64,000 nt of DNA from Terriglobia bacterium. GTDB lineage: Bacteria > Acidobacteriota > Terriglobia > Acidiferrales > UBA7541. The stretch covers positions 1-64,000 of the forward strand of contig JAIQES010000001.1 in the NCBI GenBank assembly GCA_020073705.1, in the 5' to 3' direction. Shown piece after piece: positions 1 to 8,062 of this stretch; position 1 is the stretch's first letter; the number at the start of each line of letters is the position of its first letter. Under the pieces are notes generated by a model, which saw only the letters and a program-made list of their open reading frames with translations, was not told the origin of the DNA and did not search any database. The position numbers and the translations under genes are program-made.

Positions 1-690
1 TATCAATGGAAGAAGAATGGGACGGCAATCAGTGGCGCGACCTCAACGTCCTATACGACCCCGGCCACAACATCTTCGGACAACGGCGCCCAATTCACGG
101 TGACAGTGACGAACAGTGCAGGCAACGTGACCAGCAGCGCCGCCACACTGACCGTGAACGTAGCTCCGTCCATCACGACGCAGCCGGCCAGCCGGACCGT
201 CACCGCGGGACAAACCGCGACCTTCACGGTGGCCGCAACAGGCACGGCGCCTCTCACTTATCAATGGAAGAAGAATGGGACGGCAATCAGTGGCGCGACC
301 TCAACGTACTATACGACCCAAGCCACAATATCGTCGGACAACGGCGCCCAATTCACGGTGACAGTGACGAACAGTGCAGGCAACGTGACCAGCAGCGCCG
401 CTACACTGACCGTGAACGTAGCTCCGTCCATCACGACGCAGCCGGCCAGCCAGACCGTCATCGCGGGACAGACGGCGACGTTCATGGTCGGAGCTACGGG
501 TACGGCACCTTTGGCTTATCAATGGCAGAAGAATGGGACGGCGATCAGCGGAGCGACATCATCCACGTACACGACCCCGGCGACGACGGCTTCGGACAAT
601 ACCACGCAATTCACCGTTGTGGTAACCAATAGTGCGGGCAGCGCAACGAGCAACGCCGCGACCCTGACAGTCAATGCCTCATCAACACTC
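1..690 (+). repeat. Tandem 258-bp Ig-module repeat
   Basis: The unit starts at 1, 259 and 517, each time with TATCAATGG, so the period is 258 bp (86 codons). The first ~190 bp of units 1 and 2 differ at only a handful of positions. The remaining ~65 bp and the third unit are clearly more diverged. This indicates recent in-frame duplication or gene conversion, and the array runs off the left edge of the window. Confidence 0.9.
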
Positions 691-1239
691 CTCAATGCTA
701 GTTCTACGACCTTGAGTTTTGGCAGTGTGGCCGTGTCCAGCAGCAGCACTCAGAGCGTAACGCTCACCAACGCCGGAAATTCCAACGCCACCATTTCGAA
801 TGTCAGCATTTCCGGTGCAGGCTTCAATGCAAGCGGGGTGTCCACCGGCCTTATTCTGACTCCCGGACAGACGGCAGCTTTGAGTGTGACCTTTGCCCCG
901 GCAGCGACCGGGAGCGTAACAGGCAGCGTCACGGTGACCAGCAACGCCACGAATTCACCCCTCACCATCGCACTTTCAGGCACCGGCGCAACGCAGGTTA
1001 CACATTCCGCGGCCTTGTCCTGGGCTGCCGACACTTCTGTTGTGGTGGGTTACAACAGCTACTCGAGCACCGTATCAGGCGGCCCTTACGTGAAGCTGAA
1101 TTCGACTCTAATTCCAACAACGATCTACACCGACACGACGGTCCAGTCCGGAAAGACCTACTATTACGTAGTGACTGCGGTGGATTCGAATAACTTTGAA
1201 AGCACGTTTTCCAACCAGACGTCTGCCACAATCCCCTAG
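1..1239 (+). CDS. Ig-repeat surface/secreted protein, C-terminal part (partial)
   Basis: The frame is open from the first base, so the start lies outside the window. About 412 residues are visible. The first half is made of Ig-like modules of 86 residues, each with a YQWKKNGTAISGATS-type strand followed by an FTVTVTNSAGN strand. From about residue 225 the sequence changes to a choice-of-anchor-D (ASPM/SPD-2/Hydin-like) domain, and the last ~75 residues resemble a fibronectin type III module (ALSWAADTS, YYYVVTAVDSNN). Thr, Ser and Ala dominate and there is no Cys, as expected for an extracellular adhesin-like or matrix protein. No catalytic domain is visible here. The N-terminal function, and any signal peptide, cannot be judged. 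The next gene is convergent, with a hairpin between them. Confidence 0.85.
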   Translation, partial: YQWKKNGTAISGATSTSYTTPATTSSDNGAQFTVTVTNSAGNVTSSAATLTVNVAPSITTQPASRTVTAGQTATFTVAATGTAPLTYQWKKNGTAISGATSTYYTTQATISSDNGAQFTVTVTNSAGNVTSSAATLTVNVAPSITTQPASQTVIAGQTATFMVGATGTAPLAYQWQKNGTAISGATSSTYTTPATTASDNTTQFTVVVTNSAGSATSNAATLTVNASSTLLNASSTTLSFGSVAVSSSSTQSVTLTNAGNSNATISNVSISGAGFNASGVSTGLILTPGQTAALSVTFAPAATGSVTGSVTVTSNATNSPLTIALSGTGATQVTHSAALSWAADTSVVVGYNSYSSTVSGGPYVKLNSTLIPTTIYTDTTVQSGKTYYYVVTAVDSNNFESTFSNQTSATIP

Positions 1240-1259
1240 TCGCAGGCCCAATTCCCATG

Positions 1260-1310
1260 TTGGAGCCGCGCTTTCTTGGGCGGCTCCAACAACACGGGCG
1301 TTTTTGCCCC
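1260..1310. terminator. Intergenic hairpin between convergent genes
   Basis: TTGGAGCCGC (1260-1269) pairs perfectly with GCGGCTCCAA (1280-1289) across a 10-nt loop. A second small stem, GGGCGTTTTTGCCC, follows at about 1298-1311. The site lies between the Ig-repeat gene (+) and the MFS gene (-) and would suit a two-way terminator. The T-run sits in the second stem's loop, so the match to a classic rho-independent terminator is imperfect. Confidence 0.5.
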
Positions 1311-1459
1311 ATTCCCGTGTCGACATCTGCTACGTAATACTTCCGGCTACTCCGTTTCCAATCCACAGGTCCTGATGTTGGTGGACATTCTTGCCGTCCT
1401 TGGGATTGGCGTGGACTTTCCGGGCTGTTCGAGTGGAAATCAGCCGTGAAAACATCGCA

Positions 1460-2668
1460 TTATGGCTCGCGCAAGCGCAGGATGAGGATGGTGGCTGCCG
1501 CGAAGAGAATACCGGCTGCCGTAAATGCGGCCGACGGAGACGCTGCGGTCCACAGCGCGCCGATCACGACACTCGAGGTGAAGTCGCCGACAGCGTTGAC
1601 TGCGGCGAGCGTGCCATATGCCATGCCATGCTGTGTGGCCGGTACGATTTCGGCCGTGATGGAATCCTCGAGTGCCTCCTCGACGCCGGTGAAAATCCCC
1701 GCCAGAGCAAACACGATCATGAGCACAGCGAGCTGTGACTGGTTCGTCGCGAGCAGCAGCGCCATCCCGAGAGCAACGGCGTAGCCACCCGCCAGAACGA
1801 ACTTTCTTCGAGGGGCTTGGTCGCCGAGCCATCCTCCCACGTAGGCGAATCCTGCGTAAAAAATATTTCGCAGCAGATACAGTCCTATCGCGGTACTCGC
1901 CGCCATTGCGGCGCCCAACCCTGGCGTGAGCTTCTGCGTCGCATACAGGATCAACAAGGTGTGTGAGAAATCGCCGAGGCCGAACACGCCCACGGCCACC
2001 AGGAACAACCGGAACTCTCGGGGCAGGTCGCGCAGACCGGCAACGAACGTCTTCTTTGCACGTATGCCGGTGCGCCGCTCGCGCACGAGCAAGCCAAAAC
2101 ATGTAGCGGCGGCAAAGCCGGGCACGAGCGTCCAGAGCAATACATGCCGGTAGTTATGCGAGGTCACCAGCAACAGCCACAGGGCCGTCAGGGGCGCGAC
2201 AACGGCGCCGATGGTATCCATCATGCGCTCGAAGCCGAACGCCCGGCCATACGCCTCCGGCGGCACCGCGGCAGCGAGCAGCGCCTTTCGGGCGGGCGTT
2301 CGAACACCACGCGCAAGCCAAGCAGTTGAACGGGCCAGCAAAACATGGATTGCAGTTCCGGCAAACCCGATCGCACCCGTCGCCGCCGCCGTGATGGCAT
2401 ATGCCGTCACGACTAATGGCTTCCGGCTTCGCAACCGGTCGGTGAAATGGCCTGCAACGAGTTTCGTGATGCTCGATAGGCCGTCCGCGACACCTTCAAT
2501 CACGCCGAGCCAGCCAGGGCCTGCTCCCAGTGACATCAGGAGCGCGGGCAGGATGGCCGTCGCAATTTCATGACTCCAGTCGCTGAGCAGACTCGTCAGC
2601 CCGACGCCAAGCGTCGTTCGGTTGAGCCAATGGGTTGGTGCGACTCTTTCCTGGTCGTTCGTCGGCAT
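1460..2668 (-). CDS. MFS transporter
   Basis: A major-facilitator permease of about 402 residues with roughly twelve hydrophobic segments. The N-terminal half has the typical loop after TM2 (DGLSSITKLVAGHFTDRLRSRK), matching the MFS GxxxDRxGRR-type loop. This indicates proton- or gradient-driven efflux or uptake of a small solute across the inner membrane. The substrate cannot be read from sequence. The ATG at 2668 is preferred, giving MPTNDQERVAP; a GTG nine codons upstream (2695) is also possible, and neither has a good Shine-Dalgarno sequence. It is transcribed toward the Ig-repeat gene and stands alone. Several long open frames opposite it are shadows. Confidence 0.85.
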   Translation of the reverse strand: MPTNDQERVAPTHWLNRTTLGVGLTSLLSDWSHEIATAILPALLMSLGAGPGWLGVIEGVADGLSSITKLVAGHFTDRLRSRKPLVVTAYAITAAATGAIGFAGTAIHVLLARSTAWLARGVRTPARKALLAAAVPPEAYGRAFGFERMMDTIGAVVAPLTALWLLLVTSHNYRHVLLWTLVPGFAAATCFGLLVRERRTGIRAKKTFVAGLRDLPREFRLFLVAVGVFGLGDFSHTLLILYATQKLTPGLGAAMAASTAIGLYLLRNIFYAGFAYVGGWLGDQAPRRKFVLAGGYAVALGMALLLATNQSQLAVLMIVFALAGIFTGVEEALEDSITAEIVPATQHGMAYGTLAAVNAVGDFTSSVVIGALWTAASPSAAFTAAGILFAAATILILRLREP

Positions 2669-2795
2669 GGGGAAAATGAAACCACAGATAGACACAGATG
2701 AAAACAGATAAAAAGCAAGAATTGATGCGCCCTGTTTACAGAAGGACTGCTCTTACGATTCCTATTCGTTCCTCTGTGGCCGAATCCCGCTTGGT

Positions 2796-2895
2796 TCAGT
2801 AATGGGAGTGGTAACGCAGCTCGACGAACATTTCCCGTGGATTATTGAAGTGGAATCCGCCAAACGTCAGGCTGTCGTCCAGCATCGCGCGGCTC
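2796..2895 (-). pseudogene. TonB-dependent receptor C-terminal remnant
   Basis: Read on the minus strand, this stretch encodes MLDDSLTFGGFHFNNPRE followed by MFVELRYHSHY and a stop. That is nearly the same as the last ~30 residues of the intact TonB receptor downstream (MLDNSATFGGFHFSNPRE, then IFAELRYRFHY, stop at 3973). Upstream of about 2895 the similarity ends and the frame has no recognisable receptor sequence. It is therefore a truncated tail of a second receptor gene, left beyond the SCO gene. It may mark a deleted paralogue or an aborted tandem duplication. The remaining ~95 bases up to the SCO stop and the ~100 bases toward the MFS gene show nothing further. Confidence 0.8.
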
Positions 2896-2990
2896 CAACA
2901 TCGCAATTTTCTTCCGCCCATTTCCACGTCAATCACCGCTGAGTGTAGCTTCTTCATCTCCACCCGTTCCCAGCCGATTCAAGAACGGTG

Positions 2991-3869
2991 CTAGTTGCTC
3001 AATGTCGAAATGTGGCGCATGACGTCGAGGACTTCGGAGGTCTTCCAGTTGTTATAGGGCCATATATGAGCTATGGCGCCGTTGGGAGCGAGCAAGATCG
3101 TAAGCATGTCGTGCGATATCTGGCCGTCTTGTTCAGAATAATCGAGACCAAAACTGGCGACGAGTTTTTGCAAGTCCGCAGGAGTTGTGGAAACGAAATC
3201 CCAGTGTTGGAAACCCTTGGGATCATGCTCCATGTTGGACAGCCCGTACTCCCGCATGACTGGCGGTTTGTCGTAATTCGGATCCAAACTAATGCTTATC
3301 AAGTGTGTTCTTTTATAGTCGTCGGGATTTTTCGCCAGCTCTTTTTGGATGATGGCGAATTGTCTGGTAAGCAGCGGACAATAATCGGGAAAGGGACAGC
3401 GCGTGTAAATGAACGTAAGAAGAACGGCCTTCCCTTTGAACTGGCCGAAACGGATAGTTTTGCCATCCTGATTGACGAGCGGGACATCGGGGGCCATGTC
3501 GCCAATCCCGAGGACAGGGGGGGCTACGCTTTCGGCATTTGATCTAGCGGCGCCTTTGCCGGTAACGACCAGGTGTTCCAGCCAAAATTTGCCTGCCGGT
3601 CCCACAATTAAATCTGCCCGAATGATGTCTGCCGGCTGGACCCGTTCAAACCCGTAGGGATCTTTCACCGCATAAGGCATCGTCATCGCGGGCATAAATC
3701 CGGGGATGTCGTCACTGTCGATGATGAGTTGCTGGGTGGCAGGTTGCTTGCTAATGACGCGTCCCTTCAAGACGTAGGTAGTCCGTGAATTGTGGCAACT
3801 TGCCAGGAGCAAGGAGACAAACGTTATGAAGGCGAATCCGGCAAAGCCGGATTTGATTCGTCTCGTCAT
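2991..3869 (-). CDS. SCO1/SenC-family copper protein with CusF-like N-terminal domain (lipoprotein)
   Basis: 292 residues. A lipoprotein signal ends at Cys25 (LLAS-C), so the mature protein is probably membrane-anchored and periplasmic. Residues ~30-105 resemble the CusF-type copper-binding domain (PGFMPAMTMPY at 56-66, with its Met-rich ligand set). Residues ~120-290 are a thioredoxin-fold SCO domain with TRCPFPDYCP and the conserved His in ISHDMLT (His253). SCO proteins deliver copper to cytochrome oxidase or act as thiol redox factors. Here the Cys pair (158, 164) is spaced CX5C rather than the classic CX3C. The start at 3869 is chosen because GGGAG lies 8 nt upstream and the signal peptide begins there; longer frames are artefacts. 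It lies 103 bp after the TonB receptor, probably in the same transcript. Confidence 0.88.
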   Translation of the reverse strand: MTRRIKSGFAGFAFITFVSLLLASCHNSRTTYVLKGRVISKQPATQQLIIDSDDIPGFMPAMTMPYAVKDPYGFERVQPADIIRADLIVGPAGKFWLEHLVVTGKGAARSNAESVAPPVLGIGDMAPDVPLVNQDGKTIRFGQFKGKAVLLTFIYTRCPFPDYCPLLTRQFAIIQKELAKNPDDYKRTHLISISLDPNYDKPPVMREYGLSNMEHDPKGFQHWDFVSTTPADLQKLVASFGLDYSEQDGQISHDMLTILLAPNGAIAHIWPYNNWKTSEVLDVMRHISTLSN

Positions 3870-3972
3870 AGTAATTCTCCCGAGTTCCTTTTCAGGAATT
3901 TTTCGAAGACAATGTTCTTCGAGAACTGTCTCGGCCACTCGTACTGCCGACGTTCCCAAACATCGTACATCC

Positions 3973-6306
3973 TTAATAATGAAACCGGTAACGCAACTCG
4001 GCGAAAATTTCCCGTGGATTGCTGAAATGGAATCCGCCAAAGGTCGCGCTATTGTCCAACATGACACGACGATTTGCCACATTCAGTCCGGTCACGGAAA
4101 CCGAGAAATTCTCACCGAAGTTCTTGCCGAGCGAGAGATCAAACGTTGTGTGTGCAGGCAAGTAGTCTAGAGAAGAACAACAGGGAGCTCCCGCTGCCGC
4201 CGGTCCATTGCCATTGCTGAAGCCTGAGCCGTAGTATGCATTGCCCGACACGAAACTTCTCAACGGAAGGGTGACTTGGGCCCCCACGTTGAGAGTGTTC
4301 CTCTGGTCGTGATCTAGTTGGCCGTAATCGGGAGAGATGGGATTCGGCACGGGGATCAGGCCGCCCGTAATGTTGCCCCGGGCTTCGCCGATCTGATTTG
4401 AATAGGCCAGGTGAAGTTGCGCCCTGCGCCACAACCGCGGAGACCGCAGCGTCAATTCCCAGCCGCGGATCAATGCCTCGGTTAGTGTAATCGGAATGAA
4501 GATATTGGAATTGCCTATACTATTGTGATCGAAAAAATTGTTTGCCCGAGTTCGGAATGTGTCAGTGTCAAGACTCCAGCCTTTGTATGGCATGGTTACG
4601 CCGAATTGATATTCTTCATCCCGTTCGCCGAATAAAGACCCAAAGCTGAAACCTTGGTTATTCGCGGCACTCACCAGAGCGGGCCCCGAGAAAGTGAGCA
4701 ACGGAGGGGCCTGGTAGAAGTGCCCGTAGAACCCGTGGAATACCCAGTTAATTTTAGGAATTCGAAGCGAAATTCCAGCGCGCGGACTTGTGGCGTTTTC
4801 CGTGATCGTTCCGCTGAAGTGAGCTTGCCGCACGCCGCCGCTCAGGGTAAGCCAGGAGGTTGGCTTAAATTTATCTTCAAACCAGACTTCTTCCAGGCCT
4901 CCGTTAACAATTTCACGATCTTTGAAATTTGGAGCGGTTCCATCGTTGAACAGGACTCCGAACAGCTGGTTGTCGTGCTGCCAGAAGCCATAGAACCCGC
5001 CACTCATCGAGTTCCGACCGACAGTCCCGCGCAGAGTCACCTGTCCCCCCGCGTATGTGGAAGCGCGATCATCGGTCGTGGCCGTTGGTAAGTCGTTCGG
5101 GTTGCTGCTGTACTTCGCGCTATTGTAATGAAAGAAGGGAGAAACCGTCAGAAGCGCATTCGGATTAATCGTTCGAATCCAGGAAAAGTTCACAAAGGTG
5201 TCAGCTTCCTGTTCGCTATCTGCTTGGAAGAAGGTTCCCGGTGGATACGGGGTGAGGTAGATAGCTCCCGGAACGCCGTCGATTTCGTTGATCTGGCCCC
5301 GAGAAACAGGAATCTGGTAATAATCTCTGCGCGAAGACACTACCAACCGCAATTGATCTTTCGGATCTACGTTAAAGATCAGCGAACCAAAACCGCCAAA
5401 GCCGTTTTCCGCGTCATGGACGACTTCCGGCGTCGGCGTCTGGAGCCCGAGGTTGCTCCGATTTCCATTCAGGCTCCCATAGTAAGCGAACCGCTGCGTA
5501 TGATCGCCACAACTGATCTGGTCATTGGTTTGATAGAAATTTCCGAAACTGGTGACCAGGGCGCATTCCTTGTCCCGTTCAAAACCGGTTCGCGGCACCA
5601 CGTTGAAGACGGCGTACGTTCGATCTCCGTAATCCGCGTCGTAGCTGCCGCGTTGGACTTCGAAATAATCAACATCTTTCGGGTCAAATTGTGGTCCCAC
5701 GTTGCTTGCGATGTTGGTGTTTGGAACCGGCACACCATCCACAAGCCAGCTCACCTGATGCCCCCCGCGAATGTGCAACTGGTCGTGTGTGATATAGGCG
5801 CCGGGGACGTAGTCCGTGATGATGGCTAAACTATTCGTTCGACTTGCACCCGGAGTCTCCTGAACATCTTGACGATTCAGGAGTGACGTGGGGGTGACCG
5901 AATCCATTGAAGCAGCGACCGGTTCTCCGGTAACAACTGTTTTCTCCGAGACGCTGGCCAACTCCAGTTGAAAATGCAACACAGGTCTCGTGCCAGACGT
6001 GACGATGACAGCCTGCTGTGCCTGTTGGAAGTTGGCCACCGTGACGGTGACCGTGTATTCGCCCAAAGGCACGGCGCTGAAGTTGAATTCTCCGTTGTCG
6101 TCGGTCTTTTGGTGTTGCATCCAATCGGATCGCTGCGCCTTCAGGTCTACCGTCGCGTCTTGAATGGGCCGGTGCTGTGGATCATGAACAATGCCGTGCA
6201 CGGTCCCGAAAATCTCTGCTTGTGCCGGTGCAGAACCGATCGTCACTGCGCACACGGCAAAGACTAAAGCCACTGCTGTATAGCCCAAACGCGTATTAAG
6301 ACTCAT
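3973..6306 (-). CDS. TonB-dependent outer-membrane receptor with carboxypeptidase-regulatory-like domain
   Basis: About 777 residues. There is a signal peptide (hydrophobic stretch to APAQAEIFG), then a CarboxypepD_reg-like beta-sandwich (GTVHGIVHDPQHRPIQDATV), a TonB plug (LHIRGGHQVSWLVDGVPVPN) and a long beta-barrel ending in an aromatic-rich strand (ELRYRFHY), as outer-membrane barrels do. It imports a ligand using TonB/ExbBD energy, and those partners are not in this window. The ATG at 6306 has AAGGA 8 nt upstream, better than the ATG at 6315 that abuts the same AAGG. Neighbours are a Cys-rich secreted protein upstream and a CusF/SCO lipoprotein downstream. This suggests, without proving, a role in copper or another metal. 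A fossil of its C-terminus lies at 2796-2895. Confidence 0.9.
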   Translation of the reverse strand: MSLNTRLGYTAVALVFAVCAVTIGSAPAQAEIFGTVHGIVHDPQHRPIQDATVDLKAQRSDWMQHQKTDDNGEFNFSAVPLGEYTVTVTVANFQQAQQAVIVTSGTRPVLHFQLELASVSEKTVVTGEPVAASMDSVTPTSLLNRQDVQETPGASRTNSLAIITDYVPGAYITHDQLHIRGGHQVSWLVDGVPVPNTNIASNVGPQFDPKDVDYFEVQRGSYDADYGDRTYAVFNVVPRTGFERDKECALVTSFGNFYQTNDQISCGDHTQRFAYYGSLNGNRSNLGLQTPTPEVVHDAENGFGGFGSLIFNVDPKDQLRLVVSSRRDYYQIPVSRGQINEIDGVPGAIYLTPYPPGTFFQADSEQEADTFVNFSWIRTINPNALLTVSPFFHYNSAKYSSNPNDLPTATTDDRASTYAGGQVTLRGTVGRNSMSGGFYGFWQHDNQLFGVLFNDGTAPNFKDREIVNGGLEEVWFEDKFKPTSWLTLSGGVRQAHFSGTITENATSPRAGISLRIPKINWVFHGFYGHFYQAPPLLTFSGPALVSAANNQGFSFGSLFGERDEEYQFGVTMPYKGWSLDTDTFRTRANNFFDHNSIGNSNIFIPITLTEALIRGWELTLRSPRLWRRAQLHLAYSNQIGEARGNITGGLIPVPNPISPDYGQLDHDQRNTLNVGAQVTLPLRSFVSGNAYYGSGFSNGNGPAAAGAPCCSSLDYLPAHTTFDLSLGKNFGENFSVSVTGLNVANRRVMLDNSATFGGFHFSNPREIFAELRYRFHY

Positions 6307-6397
6307 GCATTCCATCCTTGGGTATGAATGTCCGAGCCTCGCCGCACGAAATAAATCTCAATACGGCGGAATTCACTTTCTGAATCCGGCTGACTTG

Positions 6398-6799
6398 TTA
6401 GCTCGGAAGTGTGCGAGGAGGCGGAGTAGTGGGAATATTTACGGTGAAGGGAAAGAACCGGGCCGGCAAAAGCGGTGCGTCCTGCACGGTCGCTTTATAG
6501 AAAATTGCAAATGGCGCCACCAGCACAAACGGCGCGGTTCCCACGGCCTGATTCGTCGTGGTATCACAAGAGTGCACAAAACAACCGTCCCGTGCCGGCT
6601 TGTCTGTCATACCGCAAATGTGCTCGTCTTTCTGGATATCGCGGACCTGGCGATGGCGCATGGGACAGTATGCGTTATGGCAACATGCGAGCAACTCGGA
6701 AACGGATAGCGAATCGGCCAGCGCAGGGGTACTCGCCATAAGTAATGCAAAAAGCGCCACAATGGCCAAGAATTTCCGACCCATGTCCCAGATTTCCAT
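6398..6799 (-). CDS. Small secreted Cys-rich protein, function unknown
   Basis: 133 residues: a clear signal peptide (FLAIVALFALLMASTPALA) followed by a Cys/His-rich segment (LLACCHNAYCPMRHRQ, then HICGM, GCFVHSC). A hydrophobic stretch around residues 95-112 (APFVLVAPFAIFYKA) and a Pro-rich tail follow. The paired Cys and Met/His residues would suit a soft-metal ligand set, but I do not recognise a named family. The start at 6799 has GAGG five bases upstream; an ATG at 6784 is the alternative. It heads the minus-strand group that continues with the TonB receptor and the SCO protein, so metal (copper) handling is a reasonable guess only. Confidence 0.65.
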   Translation of the reverse strand: MEIWDMGRKFLAIVALFALLMASTPALADSLSVSELLACCHNAYCPMRHRQVRDIQKDEHICGMTDKPARDGCFVHSCDTTTNQAVGTAPFVLVAPFAIFYKATVQDAPLLPARFFPFTVNIPTTPPPRTLPS

Positions 6800-6815
6800 G
6801 TAGCCTCGCCATCCA

Positions 6816-6844
6816 AGGATATGCGCATAGCCGCATTGATTCAA
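6816..6844 (-). promoter_or_regulatory. Possible sigma70 promoter for the Cys-rich/TonB/SCO group
   Basis: On the minus strand TTGAAT (6839-6844) is followed after 17 bases by TATCCT (6816-6821), about 17 bases upstream of the chosen start at 6799. The spacing is ideal and the hexamers are moderate matches. No operator was recognised. Confidence 0.4.
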
Positions 6845-6910
6845 CTGCTTTGAGAAAGTACTGTAGCGCGCGACTTGACATGACAGGCCATGCCCGCCCA
6901 TATTTGAGAT

Positions 6911-7375
6911 ATGCCACAGTCTTTTTTGATTTTCGACTTCGGTGTTAACGAGGAAGCGGCCCAACAGGCGCGTCATCGTATTGATGGCTGGAGGCAAGGA
7001 TTCCGCCTCGACAAGAAATTGCAGCTCAAATTCGAACGCAAAGAGCTGGAACCGAAGCAAGACACCGCATCCGTACCCTCCCCGAAAGAGGCCAAACCCA
7101 GGGCAAAGCCCAAAGCCGCTGGCGAGGCTGATGCAGAGTCCCGCTCAAGCCCCGCGGCGCAATCAGAAATTCGCCTGATTGTCCGTTTGGATTTTTCGGA
7201 CCATGAAAAGCTCTCGCATCGGCGCTGGCTTGAGCGCATTCCCTCCGAGGGCGCGTTCAAGGCAGCGAAGCCAAAGGTCGTGCGCTCCGGTGACCCGGAG
7301 TTCGCCGCCACTGCGGAGCGATTTGACTCACTTGATCATGCGCCTAGAAGTGAGAGGACCGGCCTGAAGGTTTGA
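6911..7375 (+). CDS. Conserved-looking hypothetical protein, charged
   Basis: 154 residues with no signal peptide or membrane segment. It has three parts: a structured N-terminus (FLIFDFGVNEEAAQQARHRI, then DGWRQGFRLDKKLQLKFERK), a Lys/Pro/Ala-rich linker (~residues 48-85), and a second structured block (IRLIVRLDFSDHEKLSHRRW, then LERIPSE). I do not recognise a named family. The strong codon bias and the two ordered blocks around a low-complexity linker argue for a real cytoplasmic protein. The start at 6911 has no clear Shine-Dalgarno sequence. The gene is divergent from the Cys-rich protein gene, with 111 bp between them. Confidence 0.55.
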   Translation: MPQSFLIFDFGVNEEAAQQARHRIDGWRQGFRLDKKLQLKFERKELEPKQDTASVPSPKEAKPRAKPKAAGEADAESRSSPAAQSEIRLIVRLDFSDHEKLSHRRWLERIPSEGAFKAAKPKVVRSGDPEFAATAERFDSLDHAPRSERTGLKV

Positions 7376-7443
7376 GTTAATCAAATATTTTTCTTCCCGT
7401 GCGCTGCTGCGTGGTAGTTTCCCGCGATTTCCGGTCCCGTGAC

Positions 7444-7605
7444 TCACCTTTCGGCTTGACGGTTGGCCAGGTATGAGAACATAGCCTCCAGTGTCTCTTC
7501 CTTTCGGAACCTTTCAGCGGATTGTATGTGTGCCCCTAGCGCCAGACTTGCGATCAATGCGGCGGCAAACCATGTGCCCATGACTTCCATAATTAGATGA
7601 ACCAT
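7444..7605 (-). CDS. Small single-pass membrane protein (53 residues)
   Basis: A short frame with an unusually strong ribosome binding site: GGAGGAGG ends six bases before the ATG at 7605. The product begins MVHLIMEVMG, has one hydrophobic helix (TWFAAALIASLALGAHI), and ends in a charged amphipathic tail (ERFRKEETLEAMFSYLANRQ). Such a membrane-anchored micropeptide could be regulatory, but no family is recognised. It is convergent with the hypothetical gene ending at 7375. The evidence is the RBS, the plausible membrane topology and a clean stop; conservation is unknown. Confidence 0.5.
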   Translation of the reverse strand: MVHLIMEVMGTWFAAALIASLALGAHIQSAERFRKEETLEAMFSYLANRQAER

Positions 7606-8062
7606 CTCTGGCCTCCTCCACCTTTGCTCCGGATCTTGTCATATGCATAGCAAGAGGAAAACCAAACAGCCGATCTTCGTGCAATACTTGCAAGGCACAG
7701 AAAACAAGACACTTGCCTTTCATTCGATCTTGTGAGAGGCTTCAGACCGCGTACTAGCCCTGTAAACTCTATACGCCACCAGATTTACTTACATGAGCAG
7801 GTAGGTCCATTACTAATATTGCCTTGGACCGGAATCGGTCTGCGAGAGATTTGCTTTCCACGCATCCTTGTCTGTATGCATATAGTTCTCGGACTGTCCA
7901 TTCGTAGGGCTAAAGTAGCCGTCCCGATTCTGTCCTTCCGACCAGCTTTTTCTTTCCTCCCATCCCGGTAGGCTCTTGCTTGAAATGTAGCCGCGGTGTC
8001 AGCCGTTGGCTCGGATTCTTGTTGATTGCCCGGACACTTGTTCAGGGGCGGGAGGACTCTTC
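7606..8062. other. 457-bp gene-free stretch
   Basis: No convincing gene, RNA or repeat was found here. An open frame at 7732-7971 (+) lacks a ribosome site and has an implausible composition. The stretch separates the divergent small membrane protein gene and the Asp-box propeller gene, so promoters for both are expected. No clear -35/-10 pair stood out. Confidence 0.5.

Noticed and set aside
1-690. CRISPR array
   Set aside because: The repeats are long, in-frame coding modules with no spacers.
7732-7971. 79-codon plus-strand frame in the gap before the Asp-box gene
   Set aside because: No ribosome site, no domain, odd composition.
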